Positions 1-5,102 of a stretch of DNA of 13,194 nucleotides are shown here, in pieces; within the stretch, counting starts at the first letter, position 1, and the number at the start of each line of letters is the position of its first letter. The stretch covers positions 1 to 13,194 of the forward strand of contig JAKAMJ010000008.1 in NCBI GenBank assembly GCA_021812955.1. The letters run 5' to 3'. The notes under the pieces are model-generated. The model worked only from the letters and a program-made list of their open reading frames with translations, searched no databases and had not been told where the DNA came from. The stretch comes from a bacterium. GTDB taxonomy: Bacteria > Patescibacteriota > Minisyncoccia > Phycocordibacterales > Phycocordibacteraceae. Made by a program: the position numbers and the translations under genes.

Positions 1-263
1 TGCTCGTGTCCAATAGTACGCGAGAAGACGCGCCTCTCGTAGAGGAGCTCAGGCGTGCGGGAGTCGTGCTGCATGAATACTATTCGAACGGAGATCCGTC
101 AGCGCGCGTCGATGGCGACAAGATACTGCGCGCGTGCCCGGACGTGCGCGAGCGCGACGTCTATATCTGCGGGCCAGAAGGCATGACGAGTTCGCTCGTC
201 GATGCGTTGTCGGCGCGGGGTGTACCGCGCGCGCAGATCCACACCGAGCCGTTCGCGTATTGA
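1..263 (+). CDS. Flavin/NAD(P) oxidoreductase, C-terminal fragment
   Basis: The reading frame is open from the window edge to a TGA at 261-263, so only about 86 C-terminal residues are visible and the start lies outside. The visible part begins LVSNSTREDAPLVEEL, a typical late strand and helix of the NAD(P)-binding half of ferredoxin reductase-like flavoproteins. It also contains DVYICGPEGM, the conserved CGPxxM motif that closes the nicotinamide site in that family, and ends HTEPFAY. A short C-terminal tail with an aromatic end is usual there. The probable role is electron transfer between NAD(P)H and a flavin or iron-sulfur partner. The partner and any N-terminal ferric-reductase or ferredoxin domain cannot be seen. 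The next gene, tspO-like, has its own promoter that starts right after this stop, so an operon is not indicated. Confidence 0.75.
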   Translation, partial: LVSNSTREDAPLVEELRRAGVVLHEYYSNGDPSARVDGDKILRACPDVRERDVYICGPEGMTSSLVDALSARGVPRAQIHTEPFAY

Positions 264-274
264 GCGGAGCGGGA

Positions 275-283
275 TGCTACACT
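275..283 (+). promoter_or_regulatory. Extended -10 promoter of the TspO gene (leaderless)
   Basis: TGCTACACT is an extended -10 element (TGn plus TACACT). Its last base is followed by only 6 nt before the ATG at 290, so transcription should begin at or next to the A of the start codon. No Shine-Dalgarno is present. Confidence 0.55.
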
Positions 284-289
284 TACGGC

Positions 290-688
290 ATGGATGCATA
301 CGGCTGGTATTCGACGCTGGTCAAGCCGGGTTGGGCGCCTCCGGCGTGGCTGTTCGGCCCGGTATGGACGGCGCTGTATGCGGTCATCGCGATAAGCTTC
401 GGCAAGGTCTTCTACTCTGCACTCATCAAGAGGGACATGCCGCGCGCGGTCGCGCTGCCGTTCGCGCTCAATCTCGCTTTCAACTTCTCTTTCACGTATC
501 TCCAGTTCACCCTCAGGAGCAATATCCTGGCGGCCGCAGATGTCGTGCTCTGCCTCGCGACTCTCGTGTGGGCGATGGCCGCAGTCTATCCGTATCGCCG
601 CTGGGTGGCGCTCGCCAACGTCCCGTACTTGCTCTGGGTCTCATTCGCGACCGCACTGCAGCTCACCATAACGCTCATGAATCCGTAG
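290..688 (+). CDS. TspO/MBR family membrane protein
   Basis: This 132-residue integral membrane protein belongs to the TspO/MBR (tryptophan-rich sensory protein, translocator) family. Members bind tetrapyrroles and other small hydrophobic ligands and are linked to stress and porphyrin handling. Diagnostic features are the N-terminal YSTLVKPGWAPPAWLFGPVW block, NLAFNFSFTYLQF in the middle, and YPYRRWVALANVPYLLWVSF at the end. Five hydrophobic segments match the usual five-helix fold, and the length is slightly under the common 150-160 residues. The ATG at 290 was chosen because the TspO fold begins there and an extended -10 box ends 6 nt upstream. A longer frame reaching back to 134 only overlaps the preceding gene antiparallel to sense. 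Physiological ligand in this organism is unknown. Confidence 0.9.
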   Translation: MDAYGWYSTLVKPGWAPPAWLFGPVWTALYAVIAISFGKVFYSALIKRDMPRAVALPFALNLAFNFSFTYLQFTLRSNILAAADVVLCLATLVWAMAAVYPYRRWVALANVPYLLWVSFATALQLTITLMNP

Positions 689-693
689 TGCGG

Positions 694-699
694 TATACT
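694..699 (+). promoter_or_regulatory. -10 box of the small membrane protein / engB unit
   Basis: TATACT lies 8 nt before the ATG at 708, which predicts an mRNA leader of about two nucleotides. No Shine-Dalgarno is visible. It probably also serves the overlapping engB. Confidence 0.5.
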
Positions 700-707
700 G
701 GGCGATA

Positions 708-965
708 ATGAAAACGCATATCGAAGAGGAGGGGCTTCAGCACTTAGAGCACATCGAGCAGGAGCTTGAGGAGATAAAGAAGCGCACGCCCACACAGAAG
801 TCGTCGTTCGTGAGCGGTTTGTGGCAGGGCGCGGGCGCGTTTATCGGCGGCGTCTTGGCGCTTGCGCTCCTGGGCTGGGTGCTGTCGCTCTTCGGGGTCA
901 TCCCGGGCTTCGCGGCTATCGCGCACTACCTGCAGGGCGCGGTGGCGGCATTTCATAAATCATGA
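708..965 (+). CDS. Small single-helix membrane protein, unknown function
   Basis: This 85-residue protein has a highly charged N-terminal third (about residues 5-27, with EEEGLQHLEHIEQELEEIKK heptad-like spacing) that could form a short coiled coil. One hydrophobic segment follows (about residues 41-66, glycine- and alanine-rich, FIGGVLALALLGWVLSLFGV). An amphipathic tail ends in HKS. The composition resembles small DUF5665-like membrane proteins found beside housekeeping genes in Patescibacteria, but I cannot confirm a family. Its TGA overlaps the engB start as ATGA (962-965), so the two are probably translationally coupled. The cytoplasmic coiled coil plus membrane anchor suggests a membrane-tethering or complex-forming role, which is inference only. 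Confidence 0.75.
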   Translation: MKTHIEEEGLQHLEHIEQELEEIKKRTPTQKSSFVSGLWQGAGAFIGGVLALALLGWVLSLFGVIPGFAAIAHYLQGAVAAFHKS

Positions 966-1549
966 CGATGAAGATCGCTTCGGCGGAATTCTCGAGAGGC
1001 ATCAAAGGGACTGACGCCATCCTGGCAGACGGCGTGCCAGAGGTCGCGTTCGTCGGCAGATCGAACGTGGGCAAGTCGAGCCTCATCAATTCGCTCGTCA
1101 ATCGCAAAGACCTGGTGAAGACGAGCAACCTGCCCGGCAAGACGACCGAGATAAATTTCTTTTCCATAAATAACAAGAAGTGCTATTTCGTCGACCTGCC
1201 TGGCTACGGCTACGCGAAGCGCTCGCCGAAGGAGAAAGAGAGCATCGAGAAGCTCATCCTCTGGTACCTGATGTATTCTGAAGCTCCGATTGCGAAGGCG
1301 GTGCTGATACTCGACGTGAAGGCGGGCATGACCGACTTCGACCGTGAGATGGTGCGCGTGCTGCGTGAGCACGACCATCCGCTCGTCATCGTCGCGAACA
1401 AGGCCGACAAGCTGAACCAGAAGGAGATGTCGGCGCAACTGCGCGCGATAAAGGAGGCCGCGCACGAAGCGGTCGTGGTGCAGTACTCGGCGACGACCGC
1501 CACCCACAAAGAGCGCGACGCGCTTCTACGGATTATTTTTGAGGACTAA
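962..1549 (+). CDS. engB: Ribosome biogenesis GTPase EngB (YihA/YsxC)
   Basis: This 195-residue TRAFAC-class GTPase is needed for late assembly of the large ribosomal subunit. All G motifs are visible: G1 GRSNVGKSS at about residues 32-40, G2 threonines in LPGKTTEINFF (about 59-69), G3 DLPGYGYAK (about 80-88), G4 NKAD (about 147-150), and G5 in the SA of VQYSATT. The length is the usual one for EngB. The start ATG overlaps the previous stop (ATGA). A second in-frame ATG two codons later (968) is an alternative. No Shine-Dalgarno precedes it, consistent with coupling to the upstream small membrane protein. No terminator separates it from the next gene 23 nt downstream, so a three-gene transcript is plausible. 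Confidence 0.95.
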   Translation: MTMKIASAEFSRGIKGTDAILADGVPEVAFVGRSNVGKSSLINSLVNRKDLVKTSNLPGKTTEINFFSINNKKCYFVDLPGYGYAKRSPKEKESIEKLILWYLMYSEAPIAKAVLILDVKAGMTDFDREMVRVLREHDHPLVIVANKADKLNQKEMSAQLRAIKEAAHEAVVVQYSATTATHKERDALLRIIFED

Positions 1550-1572
1550 AACATAAGGCAGACTTAATCACA

Positions 1573-2049
1573 ATGATTGAATTTACCGAACAACAGTTCA
1601 AGGACGCGAAAGAAAAAGGCGAAGAGCTGTACAAGACGATCGGTGAAGTCGCCTGCCCGTTCCTGAAAGAAAAGGTCTCTTTCGGTGCGCAAGGCCTCGA
1701 GCATCTTAAGTTCAAACGGAGAGGGAAGGCGCGTCTGGAAAAGGATCAGTACATGCGATTCAAGCTCTTGCATTTGGCGCCAGAGATATTGAAGTCGTCG
1801 CATACTCTGCAGGGAATACTGGCGACCAAGAAATTCGAGCGCGTCCGAACGAACAACCGAACGGAAACCGTGTTGAAGCTCGTGACGTATTACGAGTTCA
1901 TCGCTGTATTGAGAAGGAATCGTGTGCGAATCATCGTGAAGCAGATAGACGGCGGGCAGAAATATTTTTGGAGCATCGTGCCGTTCTGGGGAATGAACGA
2001 AGAGACGATGACAAGACTTCTGCACGACGGAGTGCCGGAAGATGATTGA
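1573..2049 (+). CDS. Hypothetical protein, possibly a BECR-fold nuclease relative
   Basis: This 158-residue soluble, basic protein has no signal peptide or membrane segment. The order of motifs is EVACPFLKEKVSF, then a GLEHLKFKRRGKARLEKDQ block, then KLLHLAPEILKSSHTLQGI, then a beta-rich C-terminal half with YYEFIAVLRRNRVRIIVKQI and GGQKYFWSIVPFW. A histidine (GLEH) followed by a charged block, and a late strand-Gly-Gly-Lys-aromatic-Trp/Ser strand, are reminiscent of barnase/EndoU/ColicinE5-D/RelE-like (BECR, PBECR) RNases, where such residues line the active site. This is from pattern memory, not a search, so I leave the product hypothetical. No antitoxin-like gene adjoins it. It may be cotranscribed with engB, and a bidirectional terminator follows its stop. 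Confidence 0.7.
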   Translation: MIEFTEQQFKDAKEKGEELYKTIGEVACPFLKEKVSFGAQGLEHLKFKRRGKARLEKDQYMRFKLLHLAPEILKSSHTLQGILATKKFERVRTNNRTETVLKLVTYYEFIAVLRRNRVRIIVKQIDGGQKYFWSIVPFWGMNEETMTRLLHDGVPEDD

Positions 2050-2056
2050 AACAAAA

Positions 2057-2080
2057 AATCCGCCATAGGCGGGTTCTTTG
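2057..2080. terminator. Bidirectional intrinsic terminator
   Basis: A stem CCGCC (2060-2064) / GGCGG (2068-2072) with loop ATA is flanked by AAAAAAT on the left and GTTCTTTG on the right. It reads as a terminator for the 1573-2049 gene. The A-run would act as a T-tract for minus-strand transcription arriving from rluF. Confidence 0.7.
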
Positions 2081-2082
2081 TG

Positions 2083-2133
2083 GGCGTTTGGCTACAGCTT
2101 GAAAGCCGTGAGAGGGCGGACCCTCCAAACGCC
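2083..2133. ncRNA. Candidate structured RNA between convergent genes
   Basis: A perfect 9-bp inverted repeat, GGCGTTTGG (2083-2091) and CCAAACGCC (2125-2133), brackets 33 nt. Inside is a hairpin GAGGG-CGGA-CCCTC (2112-2125, sharing its last base with the outer helix) and a possible short helix GGCT/AGCC (2090-2093 / 2104-2107). Together these could make a small multi-branch fold. I do not recognise a named riboswitch or ribozyme. It could instead be a decayed mobile-element end or an accessory terminator arm. Confidence 0.3.
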
Positions 2134-2156
2134 TACTACGAATATAGCAAGATTTT

Positions 2157-2186
2157 GAGAAAAATCCACCACCACCCTGTGGATTG
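2157..2186 (-). terminator. Intrinsic terminator of rluF
   Basis: Read on the minus strand, AATCCAC (2185-2179) pairs with GTGGATT (2169-2163) across a 9-nt loop and is followed by TTTTTCTC. It sits 8 nt past the rluF stop at 2194. Confidence 0.7.
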
Positions 2187-2193
2187 CCAAAAG

Positions 2194-2943
2194 CTACTTC
2201 ATCACGAGCGCGGAGAGGAAGGCCGTGAGCTCGTCGCCCACGATGGGGCGCGTCTCATTCGGCTTCAGGCCGTTGAGGCGGATGTTGAGGATGCGCACGC
2301 GCTCCAGGTCGGTGACCTGGTTGTGGAGCGCGGCGACCATGCGACGGATCTGGTGCTTCTTGCCTTCGGTGAGCGTGATGTTGAAGCTCTGTGGCCCGGT
2401 CTTGCGCACCTTGCACGGCGCGGTCAGGTAGCCTTCGATGTCCACGCCGTTCTCCATATATTTCTTGAAACTGTCGCGGATAGGATCGAGCGTGCGCACG
2501 CGGTACTCCTTGTCGTGATTCCGGAGCGGCGAGAGTAGGCGGTCGGTCACGCGGCCGTCGTCGGTGAGGATGATGAGGCCGTGCGAGTCTTTATCGAGGC
2601 GGCCGACGGGGAAGACGTCGCTCATCTGGCCCTTGGCCGCGCCTTTCTTCGTGAGGCTCTGCTTGATGTCCGCTTCGCCGAGCTGTGGCGAGTGCGTGAT
2701 GACGCCGATGGGCTTGTTGTATGCGAAATAGCGGTATTTCTTCGGCGCGACCGCTCCAGAGAGCTCTACGGAATCGGTCTCCCGCACCTTGTCTCCGACC
2801 ACGGCGACGCGGCCGTTCACCCGCACGCGGCCGCGCGCTACGAGCTCGTCGGCCGCGCGCCTCGTCGCCACGCCTTGCCTGGCGAGATATTTGTTGATGC
2901 GCATCGGCCATTCGTCTTGCGCCTGCGCGGGGGTTTTCTTCAT
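2194..2943 (-). CDS. rluF: 23S rRNA pseudouridine synthase, RluF-like
   Basis: This 249-residue protein has an N-terminal S4 RNA-binding domain (about residues 14-60, MRINKYLARQGVATRRAADE) followed by an RsuA/RluB/E/F catalytic domain. The catalytic aspartate is D117 in GRLDKDSHGLIILTDDG. The C-terminal signature EGKKHQIRRMVAALHNQV then LERVRILNIRL is closest to RluF, which modifies U2604 of 23S rRNA and in E. coli also U35 of tRNA-Tyr. The subfamily call is from residue patterns. The ATG at 2943 was preferred over a TTG at 2958, because a -10 box ends 6 nt upstream of it. An ATG at 2904, immediately before the S4 domain, is another possibility. It is convergent with the plus-strand genes to its left, with a terminator just past the stop. 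Confidence 0.88.
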   Translation of the reverse strand: MKKTPAQAQDEWPMRINKYLARQGVATRRAADELVARGRVRVNGRVAVVGDKVRETDSVELSGAVAPKKYRYFAYNKPIGVITHSPQLGEADIKQSLTKKGAAKGQMSDVFPVGRLDKDSHGLIILTDDGRVTDRLLSPLRNHDKEYRVRTLDPIRDSFKKYMENGVDIEGYLTAPCKVRKTGPQSFNITLTEGKKHQIRRMVAALHNQVTDLERVRILNIRLNGLKPNETRPIVGDELTAFLSALVMK

Positions 2944-2949
2944 GTGTTT

Positions 2950-2955
2950 ACTATA
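2950..2955 (-). promoter_or_regulatory. -10 box of rluF (leaderless)
   Basis: Minus-strand TATAGT ends 6 nt before the ATG at 2943. A weak -35 (TTTACT) lies 16 nt further upstream. No Shine-Dalgarno is visible. Confidence 0.45.
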
Positions 2956-2988
2956 CAAAATATATTACAGAAGTAAAGACGGCGGTTC

Positions 2989-3018
2989 TGGACATTCCTC
3001 ACGCAAAGGTGCATAACT
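2989..3018 (+). promoter_or_regulatory. Candidate promoter of the first YGIP gene
   Basis: TGGACA (2989-2994) and TGCATAACT (3010-3018) form a plausible -35 and extended -10 pair with 17-18 nt spacing. AGGTGC (3007-3012), GAGTTC (3030-3035) and GGAGGTGT (3059-3066) recur at identical spacings before the third paralogue, at 4465, 4488 and 4517. Confidence 0.4.
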
Positions 3019-3069
3019 AAGGGCGGAAGGAGTTCCATTCAATCAACCAATAAATGAAGGAGGTGTAAC

Positions 3070-3627
3070 GTGGATGAGGCGAAGAGGATTTTGCGTCGGC
3101 TAGAGGAAATCGAGACAGAGAGAGCTTCTCTTCTCGCGGAATTGGATTCAGTCCGGGAGTCGCGTGCGATCGGAGATTCGGGCGATTCGATCTTCGACTA
3201 CTGCGTCGTTTCCGGCGAGTACAGTGAGCGGGAACGCCAGCTCCGCGAGCTCGAGGGGCGGATGCAAGGCAAAGAAGGGCAGCTAGTCCTCGTCCTCGAG
3301 GAAGCATCACTGAGATGGGAATATAGTCAGAAGGTGGTCGCGTCTTTCTCGTTTAAGGGCGCTTACCTGGGGGTGCTTTCCTCAGAGAGGCTCTTTTTCA
3401 GTGACCGGAGCTATGGGATCCCTATGGCACGCCACTGGAGGGTCGGGAAAGACGGCGTGCCAAGTGCCGTAGACGGTCCCGTCTTCATGCCTTCGGAGGA
3501 TTCTAGGTTTTCTCCGATTTTCGGTGATCTGGAAGTCAAGACCGAGGCGATCAAGCTCTTGGGCTGGACCGCGTACGCCCGTGTGCTAAGCGCGCTCGGA
3601 CGCGAAGACCAGATACCGCCGGAGTGA
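3070..3627 (+). CDS. YGIP-motif paralogue 1, unknown function
   Basis: This 185-residue protein is of a family I do not recognise. Residues 1-80 are charged and helical (a likely coiled coil, IETERASLLAELDSV and SERERQLRELEGRM). The core follows: GQLVLVLEE at 70-78, YLGVLSSERLFF at 99-110, then SYGIP at 114-118, and later FGDLEV at 151-156. The same ordered marks (GQ(L/M), G(V/I)L.(S/G)E, YGIP, GD..V) occur in the next two genes. The start is GTG at 3070, placed by a strong AAGGAGGTG Shine-Dalgarno (3057-3065). An ATG at 3074 is out of frame. There is no signal peptide or membrane helix. It is probably cotranscribed with paralogue 2, which starts 45 nt downstream with no terminator between. 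The C-terminal third is shorter than in the paralogues and lacks their H.PN motif. Confidence 0.8.
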   Translation: MDEAKRILRRLEEIETERASLLAELDSVRESRAIGDSGDSIFDYCVVSGEYSERERQLRELEGRMQGKEGQLVLVLEEASLRWEYSQKVVASFSFKGAYLGVLSSERLFFSDRSYGIPMARHWRVGKDGVPSAVDGPVFMPSEDSRFSPIFGDLEVKTEAIKLLGWTAYARVLSALGREDQIPPE

Positions 3628-3672
3628 AAGAAGCGCAGCGCAAAAATAAAAAACAGAAAAGGAGAAACGGTC

Positions 3673-4365
3673 ATGAACAGAAGCCAGGGAAAAGAGGGCT
3701 TGGCCGGACAGATCGAGTACGTCCGGAGATTGCGGAAGCAGGAGATATCGAGAGCCGCATCGGTCGAGGCATTTTTGGAAAGACTGATCGAAGAGCTTCG
3801 CGCCAGGCTCTCAAGCGGCGAAGAGGTGTGCGATCCGATAACTGCTTATTTCCTGAGAGAGCGCGGTATCATCGATGAGTCTGTGATCGCTCCGGTCAAG
3901 GAATTGGAGGAGCGGATGGCCGGGAAGACCGGCCAGCTCTGTACGGTCGTGCAGACAGCCGTCACTTGCTCGGTCGGTCCTGGAGATTGCGCGGTCTACA
4001 GCACCAGTGAAAGGATAACCGTCGGCATTCTCGGAGGCGAGAAGATCGTCTTCGAGGAGGAAAAGATGTTGCCTGTGCGGCGGAAAAGACGCGTGCTTTA
4101 CGGCATTCCTTTCTCGCAGCGCATAAACCTGTGGGAGACGCTGAAGTGCGTCTCAGGCGGCAACGCTTACTATCTTTTCCCGTACGCGTCCGGCGTGCAT
4201 AAGCCGAACGTCGTTACGGCAGGGGTTCTGCCCATGACGGAGTTTCGGGCATACGTCGGGGACGAAGACGTATCCGTAGCCTGGCCGTCTATCTGCGGCA
4301 GGTACGAAGCCGAGATGGCGCATGCCATCCGGATGCTTGGGAAAAAATTGCTGCCGGAGCGGTGA
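3673..4365 (+). CDS. YGIP-motif paralogue 2, unknown function
   Basis: This 230-residue member is the longest of the cluster. A helical charged region covers about residues 10-85. The conserved core is then GQLCTVVQ (87-94), VGILGGEKIVF (117-127), YGIP (143-146), LFPYASGVHKPNVV (168-181), EFRAYVGDEDV (190-200) and a final helix AHAIRMLGKKLL (216-227). Relative to paralogue 3 it has an insertion of basic residues before YGIP (VRRKRRVL, 135-142). The start ATG at 3673 has AAAGGAG about 9 nt upstream. The gene ends at a strong intrinsic terminator (4392-4425), closing the probable two-gene transcript with paralogue 1. No known catalytic motif is apparent. The paired aromatic/GD strands suggest a mostly beta core, which is inference. 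Confidence 0.8.
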   Translation: MNRSQGKEGLAGQIEYVRRLRKQEISRAASVEAFLERLIEELRARLSSGEEVCDPITAYFLRERGIIDESVIAPVKELEERMAGKTGQLCTVVQTAVTCSVGPGDCAVYSTSERITVGILGGEKIVFEEEKMLPVRRKRRVLYGIPFSQRINLWETLKCVSGGNAYYLFPYASGVHKPNVVTAGVLPMTEFRAYVGDEDVSVAWPSICGRYEAEMAHAIRMLGKKLLPER

Positions 4366-4391
4366 AAGCCGCGAAGGCAGAGCTGATAACC

Positions 4392-4425
4392 GGGGCGATG
4401 CATTACGCATCGCCCCGTTCTTTTT
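4392..4425 (+). terminator. Intrinsic terminator after YGIP paralogue 2
   Basis: A perfect 10-bp stem, GGGGCGATGC (4392-4401) / GCATCGCCCC (4407-4416) with loop ATTAC, is followed by GTTCTTTTT. This is a textbook rho-independent terminator. Confidence 0.9.
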
Positions 4426-4447
4426 GCGGTGCAGGTGTATAGCGGCG

Positions 4448-4476
4448 TTGCCCTGTTATCGGCGAGGTGCGACACT
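4448..4476 (+). promoter_or_regulatory. Candidate promoter and conserved leader of YGIP paralogue 3
   Basis: TTGCCC (4448-4453), 17 nt, then GACACT (4471-4476) preceded by TGC gives a weak extended promoter. The leader marks AGGTGC (4465), GAGTTC (4488) and GGAGGTGT (4517) lie 63, 40 and 11 nt before the ATG, the same distances as in paralogue 1. This suggests the promoter and leader were duplicated with the gene and kept. Confidence 0.45.
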
Positions 4477-4527
4477 GTATCCGGACAGAGTTCTGTAATC
4501 AATCAAACACGGAATGGGAGGTGTGAT

Positions 4528-5013
4528 ATGGGTACGCGTCAGGAAAGGGTCGCGATGTGGCGACGTTTGCTAGATTTTGCCGGAGCGGCTCGCTCGCAGC
4601 TCGGCCAGATGTTCCTGGTCGTGCAGAGGGAGCGCGTCCGGCATTTCGTCGGGCAAGGCGAGAGAGAGGAGGACTTTCATTTCGTCGAAAGATATTTCCT
4701 AGGTGTCTTGGCCGGCGAAGAGCTTATCTGCCGCGAAGGCAGGTACGGTATTCCGGCGAGGGCGTGCGTAGAGGTCTCGTTGAACGCGAGTTCGGAGCCT
4801 ATGCCCGGGCCGTTCATGTTTCCGCTCGGGCGATGGCCGCACCAGCCGAATACGGTCGCGGTCGGTTCTCGGGAGAAGGCCGAGTTCGAGGTGATCGTCG
4901 GTGACGCGGCAGTGCTCAGGTATCGCCCTGCCGTCTATATGAGGGACGATCCGTGGAGCGCGGCGCTCATGTATGCCGCCAGGCTGCTCGGGAAGGATCT
5001 TCGGGATGAATAA
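4528..5013 (+). CDS. YGIP-motif paralogue 3, unknown function
   Basis: This 161-residue member is the most compact. It lacks most of the N-terminal helical region and starts almost directly with the core: GQMFLVVQRERV (26-37), YFLGVLAGEELIC (56-68), RYGIP (72-76), FMFPLGRWPHQPNTVAVG (96-113), EFEVIVGDAAV (119-129) and ARLLGKDL (151-158). It aligns best with paralogue 2 through the H(K/Q)PN block and C-terminal LLGK helix. The true start is the ATG at 4528, fixed by GGGAGGTG 5 nt upstream. An earlier in-frame ATG at 4429 lies within the terminator region of the previous gene. It has its own promoter and terminator, so it forms a separate single-gene unit. Function unknown. Confidence 0.82.
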   Translation: MGTRQERVAMWRRLLDFAGAARSQLGQMFLVVQRERVRHFVGQGEREEDFHFVERYFLGVLAGEELICREGRYGIPARACVEVSLNASSEPMPGPFMFPLGRWPHQPNTVAVGSREKAEFEVIVGDAAVLRYRPAVYMRDDPWSAALMYAARLLGKDLRDE

Positions 5014-5042
5014 ATAATCACATGGAAGTGCTGTGAGATCCT

Positions 5043-5077
5043 CGGGCGCCGCTTTAGCGGCGCCCGCTTCTTATTTC
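5043..5077 (+). terminator. Intrinsic terminator after YGIP paralogue 3
   Basis: A 10-bp stem CGGGCGCCGC (5043-5052) / GCGGCGCCCG (5057-5066) with loop TTTA is followed by a T-rich stretch, CTTCTTATTTC. Confidence 0.85.
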
Positions 5078-5102
5078 AACAGAAATACGCTAAGGTGTCT
5101 TG

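Noticed and set aside
134..688. N-terminally extended TspO frame
   Set aside because: The extra residues overlap the preceding oxidoreductase gene and lack TspO homology. The promoter sits at 275-283.
2083..2133. A known riboswitch or self-cleaving ribozyme
   Set aside because: The core motifs of the hammerhead, preQ1, fluoride and ZTP classes are not present, and the position between converging 3' ends is wrong for a riboswitch.
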